From Xiheicaenibacterium sp046351325 (lineage in GTDB: Bacteria > Myxococcota_A > Polyangia > Polyangiales > Polyangiaceae): 64,000 nt of DNA. Below are positions 52,571-60,319 of the stretch, one piece after another. The stretch spans positions 1-64,000 of the forward strand of contig JAXLYR010000017.1 of NCBI GenBank assembly GCA_046351325.1. The letters are read 5' to 3'. Every line of letters begins with the position of its first letter. Position 1 is the stretch's first letter. The translations under genes and the position numbers were made by a program. The notes below the pieces were generated by a model. It saw only the letters and a program-made list of their open reading frames with translations. It was not told where the DNA came from and ran no database searches.

Positions 52571-54130
52571 ATGACGATGGACGCCGCCATCCCCCAGCTC
52601 CACGATTTCCTGCACGCCTCCGCGCGCCGCTTGCCCGAGAAGGTCGCGCTCGTCTGTCAGGGCAAGCGCGTCACCTACGGCGAGATCGAGCGGCAGTCCG
52701 ACGCCCTCGCGGCGTTCCTCGCCCGTCACGGCGTCGAGCGCGGCGACCGTGTCGTGGTGTTCGCCGACAACACGGTCGAGGCCGTGGTCTCGTTTTGGGG
52801 GGTGCTCAAAGCGAACGCGATTGTCAGCGTCGTCAACCCGCTGACCAAAGCCGACAAGCTCCGTTATCTCCTCAACGACTGTCGCGCGAAGGCCCTCGTC
52901 AGCGACTCCCATATCGCCAACGTCTTCGAGGCCGCGCTCGCGCTCGGCACTCCACACCTCAAGACGGCGATCATCAGCGGAGGCTACGCGCCCGAGCGAC
53001 TCGCCGCTCTGCCGAACGGCCACACCTTCGAGGAGGCGCTCGCCGAGACGAACCCTCGGCCCGCGCGCAAGGGCATCGACATCGATCTCGCGAGCATCAT
53101 CTACACCTCGGGCAGCACCGGCGATCCGAAGGGCGTGATGCTCACTCACCGCAACATGATCACGGCGGCGACCAGCATCTCGACCTACCTCGAGAACGTG
53201 GAGGACGACGTCATCCTCGGCGCGCTGCCGCTCGCGTTCGACTACGGCCTTTATCAGATGATCATGTCCGTCCGCATGGGCGCGCGCCTCGTGCTCGAGC
53301 GGTCCTTCGCCTATCCGGCGCAGGTCCTCAAGACGATGCAGGCCGAGCGCGTCACCGGCTTTCCCGGCGTGCCGACCATCTTCGCCATTTTGGGTGAGAT
53401 GAAGAACCTCGCCCAGTTCGATCTGTCGAGTGTGCGCTACGTGTCGAACACGGCCGCCGCGCTACACGAGAAGCACATCCGCATGCTGATCGACCTGTTC
53501 CCTCAGGCGAAGATCTTCAGCATGTACGGCCTCACCGAATGCAAGCGCTGCACGTACTTGCCGCCTGATCTCATCAGCAAAAAGCCGACGAGTGTCGGTG
53601 TCGCGATCCCGAACACGGAGCTCTGGCTCGTCGACGAGAACGACAAGAAGCTCGGTCCCGGCGAGGTCGGCCAACTGGTCATTCGTGGCGCTACGGTGAT
53701 GAAGGGCTATTGGGAAAAGCCCGAGGAGACCGCCAAGAAGCTCCGCCCCGGGCCGCTCCCGGGCGAGCAAGTCCTCTACACGGGTGATCTCTGTCGCCTC
53801 GACGAGGACGGCCACCTCTATTTCGTGGGCCGAATGGACGACATCATCAAGTCGCGCGGTGAGAAGGTCGCTCCCAAAGAGGTCGAGGCAGCGATCTACA
53901 ACATCAAGGGCGTCAAAGAGTGTGCCGTGGTCGGCGTCGACGACGCCATCCTTGGGCAGGCCATCAAGGCTTTCGTCGTACTCGAGGTTGGCGTGACAAT
54001 GACCGACAAGCAGATCATGTTCGAGTGCCAGAACAGACTCGAGAACTTCATGGTGCCGAAGATGGTCGAGTTCGTCCCTGAGCTGCCCAAGACCAACACC
54101 GGCAAGATCAAGAAGACCGGTTTGCACTGA
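52571..54130 (+). CDS. AMP-dependent acyl ligase (AMP-forming)
   Basis: A 519-aa adenylate-forming enzyme. P-loop IIYTSGSTGDPKGVMLTHRN, then PLAFDYGLYQMIMS, MYGLTECKRCTYL, TGDLCRLDEDGHLYFVGR and the hinge DDIIKSRGEKVAPKEVE; the catalytic Lys is in NTGKIKKTGL near the C-terminus. The ECKRC motif and lack of long insertions match acyl-CoA/acyl-ACP ligases found in exosortase-associated loci, as I recall. A likely job is loading an acyl or amino acid onto the carrier protein encoded at 54880. It starts 68 bp after asnB. Confidence 0.9.
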   Translation: MTMDAAIPQLHDFLHASARRLPEKVALVCQGKRVTYGEIERQSDALAAFLARHGVERGDRVVVFADNTVEAVVSFWGVLKANAIVSVVNPLTKADKLRYLLNDCRAKALVSDSHIANVFEAALALGTPHLKTAIISGGYAPERLAALPNGHTFEEALAETNPRPARKGIDIDLASIIYTSGSTGDPKGVMLTHRNMITAATSISTYLENVEDDVILGALPLAFDYGLYQMIMSVRMGARLVLERSFAYPAQVLKTMQAERVTGFPGVPTIFAILGEMKNLAQFDLSSVRYVSNTAAALHEKHIRMLIDLFPQAKIFSMYGLTECKRCTYLPPDLISKKPTSVGVAIPNTELWLVDENDKKLGPGEVGQLVIRGATVMKGYWEKPEETAKKLRPGPLPGEQVLYTGDLCRLDEDGHLYFVGRMDDIIKSRGEKVAPKEVEAAIYNIKGVKECAVVGVDDAILGQAIKAFVVLEVGVTMTDKQIMFECQNRLENFMVPKMVEFVPELPKTNTGKIKKTGLH

Positions 54131-54181
54131 TCTCGGTCCCACGCGCCGAGCCCGAACCCTGCAATCGACCGAGGAGCTGCG

Positions 54182-54883
54182 ATGGACGAAATCGACGACG
54201 AAGTAGGCGGCACCGTCCGTCACACCATGGAGCGCGGTCGCGTGCGCTTCATGGGACTCGAGCTCTTGGCGGGGCCGGGCGCGCTTGTCGCGCGTCGTGA
54301 GACGGAGATCCTCGGTCGCACCGCGATCGACGTCTTGCGCGGCCGCGGTCGTGCCGAGCTCGTCATCGACATGTGCTGCGGCTCGGGCAACCTCGCTTGC
54401 GCCATCGCAGCGCACGTCGAAGAGCCGGAGATTCACGCGTGCGATCTCACGGACGGCTGCGTGGACCTCGCGCGTCGCAACGTGGAGAAGCACGGCTTCG
54501 GTCACCGCGTGCGCGTCCATCAAGGCGATCTCTTCGAGCCGCTGCGCGCGCTCGAGGCGCTCGCGGGCGCGGTCGACGTCATCGTCTGCAATCCCCCTTA
54601 CATCTCGACGCAGAAGCTGGAGAAGGACCGCGTCGAGCTCCTCGATCACGAGCCGAGGGAGGCCTTCGACGGCGGCCCCTACGGCATCGCGATCCACCAG
54701 CGCGCCGTCAAAGACGCGCTGCACTTCCTGAAGCCGGGCGGCGTGCTCCTCTTCGAGATCGGCGCAGGCCAGGCCAAGCAGGTATCCATCTTGTTCAACC
54801 GCGCGCGCGGCTACGAAGAAGTTCGAACAGTCAGTGACGCGACAGGTGAGGTCCGCGTCGTCTACAGCACGAGGAAGGCATGA
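54182..54883 (+). CDS. HemK/PrmC-like SAM-dependent methyltransferase
   Basis: A 233-aa methyltransferase. Motif I is VIDMCCGSGNLACAIA, acidic loop IHACDLTDGCVDLA, and the catalytic motif VDVIVCNPPYIST (NPPY) is that of N-methyltransferases acting on Gln or adenine. The N-terminus (GLELLAGPGALVARRETEIL) also resembles HemK. The recognition domain of real PrmC is missing, so the substrate is likely a small molecule or carrier-bound intermediate of this operon. GAGGAG lies 5 nt before the ATG. Its stop overlaps the carrier-protein ATG (ATGA). Confidence 0.87.
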   Translation: MDEIDDEVGGTVRHTMERGRVRFMGLELLAGPGALVARRETEILGRTAIDVLRGRGRAELVIDMCCGSGNLACAIAAHVEEPEIHACDLTDGCVDLARRNVEKHGFGHRVRVHQGDLFEPLRALEALAGAVDVIVCNPPYISTQKLEKDRVELLDHEPREAFDGGPYGIAIHQRAVKDALHFLKPGGVLLFEIGAGQAKQVSILFNRARGYEEVRTVSDATGEVRVVYSTRKA

Positions 54884-55125
54884 GCACCCTGGAGAAAATT
54901 CGCGGCTTCATCACGACGAACTTCTACGTCCCGGACAAGGACAAGCTCGGCGACGAGAGCTCGCTCCTCGATCAAGGCATCATCGACTCCACGGGCGTCC
55001 TCGAGGTCGTCTCTTTCCTCGAGTCCGAGTTCGGCATCACGGTCGACGACGCCGAGGTTCTGCCCGAGAACCTCGACACCGTGGGCCGCATCGCGGCCTT
55101 CGTAGACCGCAAGAAGGCAGGCTGA
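54880..55125 (+). CDS. Acyl carrier protein
   Basis: An 81-aa carrier protein. The phosphopantetheine Ser is in GIIDSTGVLEVV (about residue 37), with the usual four-helix pattern and acidic helix II (SFLESEFGITV). It overlaps the methyltransferase gene by 4 nt and precedes the hexapeptide acyltransferase by 30 bp, so it probably carries the acyl group activated by the ligase at 52571. Confidence 0.9.
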   Translation: MSTLEKIRGFITTNFYVPDKDKLGDESSLLDQGIIDSTGVLEVVSFLESEFGITVDDAEVLPENLDTVGRIAAFVDRKKAG

Positions 55126-55155
55126 GCGCGGCTCGCGCCGTCGCCGAGGTCGACC

Positions 55156-55827
55156 ATGTTCGAGCGTTTTCGCCGCGATCTCGAGAGGCTCTACGCGCTG
55201 GACGGTCCTGAGTCGGAGCGGCCGACGATGGTCGAGCGCCTCCGCGTGCTCGCGGACTCGCCCCAAATCCAGGCCATCGCGGTCTATCGATTCGGCTCGT
55301 GGATCAACCGCAACGTGAAGAGCACGGCTGCGCGTGTCCCGCTCAAGATCGCCTATCACACCCTCGACAAACTCACGCACGCCGTCTGGGGTATCCACAT
55401 CGACGCCGGCGCAGACATCGGCGGCGGCCTCTATATCGGTCACCCTGGCGATCTGCTGATCGGCCCGGTGAAGATGGGTGAGGACTGCAACGTCGGCCAC
55501 CACGTCCTCATCGGTCGACGCACGGACGGCATGGGAAAAGGCGGCCTGCCCACGATCGGCGATCGCGTTTGGATCGGCGCAGGCTCACTCCTCTTCGGGC
55601 AGATCCACGTGGGCACTGGCGCGTCGATTGGGCCGCTCACCGTGGTCGGTCGCAACGTCGCGCCGCACTCGATGGTGAGCGGTAATCCGATGCAGGTGCT
55701 CCGGCGCGATTGGGACAACTCTCGACAGATCTACGGGGCGAGCGGCGGAGTGGATACCCCAGCATCGGTCCCCCCTCCTCCACCCGAGTCGCCCACGGCG
55801 GGCGAACCGAGTCCGCCCATCAAGTGA
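55156..55827 (+). CDS. Serine-acetyltransferase-like hexapeptide acyltransferase
   Basis: A 223-aa left-handed beta-helix transferase. Hexapeptide repeats run from about residue 80 to 175 (IHIDAGADIGGGLYIGH, GEDCNVGHHVLIG, IGDRVWIGAGSLLFG, VGTGASIGPLTVVGRNV), with the closing VSGNPMQVLRR seen in CysE-like enzymes. The N-terminal helices (FRRDLERLYALDG) match that group. The C-terminal 35 residues are a Pro/Ser-rich tail. It could transfer an acyl group from the preceding carrier protein to a hydroxyl or amine. The next gene starts 4 nt inside it. Confidence 0.88.
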   Translation: MFERFRRDLERLYALDGPESERPTMVERLRVLADSPQIQAIAVYRFGSWINRNVKSTAARVPLKIAYHTLDKLTHAVWGIHIDAGADIGGGLYIGHPGDLLIGPVKMGEDCNVGHHVLIGRRTDGMGKGGLPTIGDRVWIGAGSLLFGQIHVGTGASIGPLTVVGRNVAPHSMVSGNPMQVLRRDWDNSRQIYGASGGVDTPASVPPPPPESPTAGEPSPPIK

Positions 55828-56804
55828 GGCCGCAGGCCCGCCACGCGATCGCAGCGCTCGTCGTCGGGGTCGGCGCGGCGGTCGCGCGAACCGCCCAGGC
55901 CGACCCACTTCAAGCGAATTTGCAGGTCGAGCGCGAGCCCGGCGCGGAGGACTGCGCCGACGCGGTCGCGATGGCGAGCGAGGTGCAAGCCATCCAGGGC
56001 CGCTCCACGGTCGTCGTCGGCGGCGCTGACAAAGCTGTAGCTATTCACGTGCGCGTCCGACGCGCGACGCCCGAGGCCTCGGCGAAGGATGGATTCGAGG
56101 CGACCATCGAGATGTCCGGCGCGGTCAGCGGCGAGCGCACGCTCTCGGACTCGGGGCCAGGCTGCGACGTGCTCACGCAGGCCATCGCGGTCTCTATTGC
56201 CATGTCGCTCGACACGAGCCCCATCGTGCGGCCTCGGGTCAACACCGAGCCGGCGAAGCCCGAGCCCAAAACTGAAGAGCGCCCCGCGCCGTCGCTCGCG
56301 CTGACGCTAGGCGGGTATTACGACTTCGGCACACTGAGCAACGCGGCCGGCGGCCTCGAGGCGGACGTCGACGTCATCATCCCGATCGTCAGCTTCGGAC
56401 TCGGCTTCGTCACGCTGCCCGACGACACGAACGATCGCGCCCACACCTCGATCGTCTATCGGTTCTTCGGCGGCAAGGCTCGCGCGTGCACGCGGCAGCC
56501 GCTCCTCGAGCTCTTCGGCGCGAGCCTCTGCGCAGACATCGTGCTCGGTGAGCGCCGCGCTCAACTCACCGACGACGACACGAGCCGCGTGAGCGGGCTC
56601 TTCGTCGCGCTCGGTCCTCAGCTCGAGGTCAGCCGCCGCATCGTCGGCCCGTTCGGCGTCTTCGCCGAGCTCTCCCTCAACATCCCCGTCTACCAGGAGC
56701 CTATCCACGTGAACGGCACCGCGATCTCCTCGCCCGAGGAGCCAGTGACCTTCCAAATGGGGGCGGGCCTCCGGTTCTGGATCGACACCCGCCCCGACGA
56801 CTGA
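55824..56804 (+). CDS. Predicted secreted or outer-membrane-associated protein
   Basis: A 326-aa protein with a cleavable signal peptide (AIAALVVGVGAAVARTAQA, cut before DPLQ). A domain of about 100 residues follows (EREPGAEDCADAVAMASEVQ to SGPGCDVLTQAIAVSIAMSL) with two cysteines, then a Pro/Lys linker. The C-terminal 170 residues alternate hydrophobic strands (LALTLGGYYDFGTLSNAAGG, VSFGLGFVTLP, FQMGAGLRFWID) and end in an aromatic residue close to the terminus, as in outer-membrane beta-barrels. This two-part layout is common in Myxococcota but its role is unknown. GTG start overlaps the acyltransferase stop; one base separates its end from the convergent radical SAM gene. Confidence 0.72.
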   Translation: MRPQARHAIAALVVGVGAAVARTAQADPLQANLQVEREPGAEDCADAVAMASEVQAIQGRSTVVVGGADKAVAIHVRVRRATPEASAKDGFEATIEMSGAVSGERTLSDSGPGCDVLTQAIAVSIAMSLDTSPIVRPRVNTEPAKPEPKTEERPAPSLALTLGGYYDFGTLSNAAGGLEADVDVIIPIVSFGLGFVTLPDDTNDRAHTSIVYRFFGGKARACTRQPLLELFGASLCADIVLGERRAQLTDDDTSRVSGLFVALGPQLEVSRRIVGPFGVFAELSLNIPVYQEPIHVNGTAISSPEEPVTFQMGAGLRFWIDTRPDD

Positions 56805-56805
56805 C

Positions 56806-58587
56806 TTACGTCACTGTAACTGCTCGCTCGACGGGCGCGAGCCTCGTGCGCGCCTTGAGCGGCGCGGGCAAGACCGGCTGCGCGGCGCGCTCGAACAGCT
56901 CGAAGCGCTGATTGGCGGACATCGTGAGCGCCTTGCGCGGCAGCGAGCCGTCGAACGGCGGGCACCCGGGCCGGCCCTCGGCGATCCATTGTTGGAGCAC
57001 CGTAAAGTTGTGCTTTACACACGCGTGCATCGGGTCGGCCTTCACCGCGCGTGTCATGTAAGCCTTCGCCATCTCGAGGTCGCCGCGTGAGGTGGAGATA
57101 CAAGCCAGCGTGTTCTGCGCGAGGCCGGGCAGCGGGTGGCCGAGCTCGAGCGCGCGCGCGGCGTGCGTCTCGGCCTCGTCGAGCTCGCCCGTGTGGAGCA
57201 GCGCTATCGCCAAATCGAGGTGCGCGTCCGCGTGCTCGCCGAGCCGCTCGAGGATGTCGCGGTAGCCCTCCACCGTCTCGTCGTAGGTCTGCCGGGTCCC
57301 CATGTTGTGCGAGAACCAATCTTGGAAGATCGCTTTGTCGGCCTCGGTGGCGTCGAAGGCGTCCTGCAGCTCGAGGAAGTTTCGGGTGAAATACTCGTTC
57401 GGATCGATGCGGCCCTGCGCGACGAGATCCTGATAGTCGGGTGTGCCCGGATAGACGGATAGATAGTTGAACACCATCTGGTGGGGTCGCGCCCGCTCGA
57501 TGAAGGAGACTGTCTCCTTCAGGGTCTCGGCGGTCTCGCCTCGATTGCCGACGATCATGTACCACCGCGCTTGGACACCCCATTTGCGGGCTGTCTCGGT
57601 CGCCTCGATGATCTCGTCGGGCATGACGTCTTTGCGGATGTTCTTGAGGATCGTCTGGGAGCCGGACTCGACGCCCATGCTGATCCGCTTACAACCAGCG
57701 AGGCGCATCCACTTCATCAGCTCGTCGTCGATGCGGTCCGCGCGGCTGTCGCAGCTCCACACGAAGTTGAGGCCGCGCTCGACGATGCCTTTGCATATGG
57801 CCATGGCGCGCTTGCGATTGGCCGGGAATATGTCGTCTTTGATGAGGAGTATCCGCACTGGCAAGAGCGGCAGCGACTTCTCGAAGGAGTCGAGCACGTA
57901 CTCCGCCGAGTGCGAGCGGAACGACTTTCCCCAGGCGGCCCGCGACCCACAGAAGGTGCACGCGGACGGGCAGCCCCGTGCGGTTACAGCGATGTGAGTG
58001 GGGAACAGGGTATTGGGGCACACGAGCGCGTCGAGGTCGCTGATGCGCGTGCGCTGCGGCCCCACCGTCGGCCGCCCGTCGACGCGCTGGACGGCGCCGG
58101 GCAGTCCATCGACGGAGGTCCCTTTCTCCAAGCGGTCGACGAGATCCATGAAGGTGTCTTCACCCTCGCCGACGACGACAGTGTCGACGCTCGGCCAATG
58201 CTCGAGCGCCAACGTAGGCAGGGCGGTCGTGTGGGGCCCGCCGACGACGATATGCGCTCGGGGAAAGCGCCGCTTGATGGCGTCCGCGACGAGCGGCACG
58301 CCGCGCCTGTTTGCCGTGTAACACGTCATCCCGAAGAGGTCGGCGTCGAGGCCGTCGAGGGCCTCCTCGACGCGGCGCCACGGGAAGCCGGACATGTTGA
58401 GCACGGTCACCGTGTGGCCCGCCTTGATCGCCTGCGCGGCGAGCGACAAGAGCCCTATCGGCGCTTGGAAGAAGTCGAGTCCGAAGTCCTCGGGCGCGAA
58501 GCCGGGCGGCGGCCCGCTGTCGGGATCGGGCTCTTCGTCGGGGCCGGGGATCTTCCAGGGCGGCGGGTAGAGCAGCGCGATTTTCAC
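56806..58587 (-). CDS. B12-binding radical SAM protein with C-terminal TPR
   Basis: A 593-aa protein. Residues 1-170 form a cobalamin-binding Rossmann domain (MKIALLYPPPW, LFGMTCYTANRRGVPL, IVVGGPHTTALP, VVGEGEDTF). The radical SAM core has the CxxxCxxC cluster motif GCPSACTFCG near residue 212, then ILLIKDDIFPANRKRA, GCKRISMGVESGSQTIL and YLSVYPGTPDYQ. The last 150 residues contain TPR-like helices (AHLDLAIALLHTGELDEAETHAARAL). Related enzymes methylate or rearrange lipids, sugars and natural products. It could serve the neighbouring biosynthetic genes, but it is on the other strand. The GTG at 58587 is chosen over a TTG six bases earlier. Confidence 0.9.
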   Translation of the reverse strand: MKIALLYPPPWKIPGPDEEPDPDSGPPPGFAPEDFGLDFFQAPIGLLSLAAQAIKAGHTVTVLNMSGFPWRRVEEALDGLDADLFGMTCYTANRRGVPLVADAIKRRFPRAHIVVGGPHTTALPTLALEHWPSVDTVVVGEGEDTFMDLVDRLEKGTSVDGLPGAVQRVDGRPTVGPQRTRISDLDALVCPNTLFPTHIAVTARGCPSACTFCGSRAAWGKSFRSHSAEYVLDSFEKSLPLLPVRILLIKDDIFPANRKRAMAICKGIVERGLNFVWSCDSRADRIDDELMKWMRLAGCKRISMGVESGSQTILKNIRKDVMPDEIIEATETARKWGVQARWYMIVGNRGETAETLKETVSFIERARPHQMVFNYLSVYPGTPDYQDLVAQGRIDPNEYFTRNFLELQDAFDATEADKAIFQDWFSHNMGTRQTYDETVEGYRDILERLGEHADAHLDLAIALLHTGELDEAETHAARALELGHPLPGLAQNTLACISTSRGDLEMAKAYMTRAVKADPMHACVKHNFTVLQQWIAEGRPGCPPFDGSLPRKALTMSANQRFELFERAAQPVLPAPLKARTRLAPVERAVTVT

Positions 58588-58628
58588 CGACAACAGCGTA
58601 CGCGGCGGCGAGCGCCCCGCAAGTCGGG

Positions 58629-60230
58629 TCAGCGCGTCGTGCCTTTGCCGGCGATGTGCGCGAGCGCCGCCGCGACCGCCGTGCGCAGCTCGGGGACCGA
58701 CATGGGCTTGGGCAATACAGCGTAAAATCCCAAATCCGTCGCGGCGTCGGTCGTGACCGTCTGGTGGGTATAGCCGCTCATCAATATCGCCGTGATGTCG
58801 GGTTTGATCGCGCGCAGCTTGTTGAGCAGCGTTGGGCCCGTCATCTCCGGCATGAGATAGTCGGTAATCACGAGCTCGAACTGTTCGGGGTCCTTCGTGA
58901 AGAACTCCAAGGCCTCTTGTGGGTCGGAGCAGGTCGTAATGTCCACGTCGAACTGGCCGAGAAGCCGCCGCATCGCGCGACAGATCGCGACCTCGTCGTC
59001 GACGAACAAGACGCCGATCCGACGCGCGAGCTTCTCGGGTGGCGGGGGCGGCGCTACGGGTTTGACCGGAGTTTGGGGCAGGTTCGCGGGTGGCAAATAC
59101 ACGTCGAAGGTCGCGCCCTCCTGAGGCGCGCTGTCGACGAAGATGCTCCCACCGTGAGCCAAGAGGATCGCGTGCGTCGTGGCCAATCCCAAGCCCGCGC
59201 CGCTACCGCGGCGCCAGGTCGTGAAGAACGGCTCGAAGACGCGCTCGCGAACCGAGGTGTCCATCCCGACACCGGTGTCAGTGACGCGAAGCCTGAGCCA
59301 ATGCCCTGCCGCGAGCCCTGGCGGGTCCTTGACGTCCTCGCGCACGAAGGCCCGCGTGAGCTCGACCTTGATGGGGCCTGCCTTGTTGCGCATGGCCTCG
59401 AACGCGTTGAGGAGCAGGTTCGACACGACGCAGCCGAACTCGACTGAGCTGCCCATGATCGACGGCAGGTCGGGGCCCGCGTGAAACTCGATTGTCACGT
59501 TGCGCGGCGCTTGGGGTGTGAGTGCTTGGATCGTGTCGCGGACGATATCGACCGGTCGCAAGAGCGAATAGGACTCGTGGCGGCGCTGACCGAACACGAG
59601 CAGTCGCTCCACGAGCTCCCTCGCGCGGAGCGCCGCCAGCCTCAAATCCTCGAGATCGGCGCGCGCGCTGGAGCCGGGCGGCAGCTGACCCAAGGCCAAG
59701 TCACAATGCAGGAGCATCGGACTGAGCAGGTTGTTGAGGTCCTGCGCGACGCCGCCCGCGAGCGTGCTTACAGCCTCCATCCTTTTGGCGAGGACGATCT
59801 GAGCGTCTAGCTTCGCTCGCTGTTCGTCGGCCGAGACCGCTGCCTCGACGTCTTCGAAGAGCCCGATTGCGCGCTTGCGCTCGGCCGTCCCGCGGAAGTG
59901 GAACCAGCGGTGCTCCCCCAGGCTGCTCCGCATACGACAGCGGCCCGCGAACGACTGGGCGCTACGATCGGCGTGCTCGACTGCATCACGAATAGCGGAG
60001 AGCTCGGGCCCGACCGCGCGTCGATAGAGCTTCTCGATCGTATCCAGTTGAGCGTGCTCGCTCGAGACCTCGCCAAACAGCTTGAGGCAGCTCTTGCTGA
60101 AGCGCGCGCGGCCTGTCTCGAAGTCGAGCTCGAAGAGGGCCACCCCCGTGGCTTCGAGCGCGCGCTCCAAGGTTTCGGGCTCCGCGAACAGCGCGCCCCA
60201 ACTCGTGACCGTCGGCTCGACGTCAGCCAT
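58629..60230 (-). CDS. Hybrid histidine kinase with degenerate H-box and C-terminal receiver
   Basis: A 533-aa protein. An N-terminal PAS-like sensor (about residues 20-140) leads to a dimerisation helix in which the expected LAGGVAHDFNN reads LAGGVAQDLNN: the phospho-acceptor His is Gln163. The ATP-binding domain looks intact: N box NLLLNAFEAM, G1 DTGVGMD, FEPFFTTW, G2 GAGLGLATTH. After a Pro-rich linker comes a receiver domain with IGVLFVDDE, VITDYLMPEMTG (phospho-acceptor Asp) and VLPKPMS. No transmembrane segment. Without the His the classical relay should not work, so it may be a pseudokinase or a binding-controlled receiver. ATG at 60230; an upstream TTG adds 11 residues. Confidence 0.9.
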   Translation of the reverse strand: MADVEPTVTSWGALFAEPETLERALEATGVALFELDFETGRARFSKSCLKLFGEVSSEHAQLDTIEKLYRRAVGPELSAIRDAVEHADRSAQSFAGRCRMRSSLGEHRWFHFRGTAERKRAIGLFEDVEAAVSADEQRAKLDAQIVLAKRMEAVSTLAGGVAQDLNNLLSPMLLHCDLALGQLPPGSSARADLEDLRLAALRARELVERLLVFGQRRHESYSLLRPVDIVRDTIQALTPQAPRNVTIEFHAGPDLPSIMGSSVEFGCVVSNLLLNAFEAMRNKAGPIKVELTRAFVREDVKDPPGLAAGHWLRLRVTDTGVGMDTSVRERVFEPFFTTWRRGSGAGLGLATTHAILLAHGGSIFVDSAPQEGATFDVYLPPANLPQTPVKPVAPPPPPEKLARRIGVLFVDDEVAICRAMRRLLGQFDVDITTCSDPQEALEFFTKDPEQFELVITDYLMPEMTGPTLLNKLRAIKPDITAILMSGYTHQTVTTDAATDLGFYAVLPKPMSVPELRTAVAAALAHIAGKGTTR

Positions 60231-60319
60231 GATGCGGAGAACTCTATTCGGTTTGGGCCCCAACAGGGGCGGGGATCGAAGCGCGAGCGCGGAGCGCGGA
60301 CCGCGCTAGACTCTCGCCC

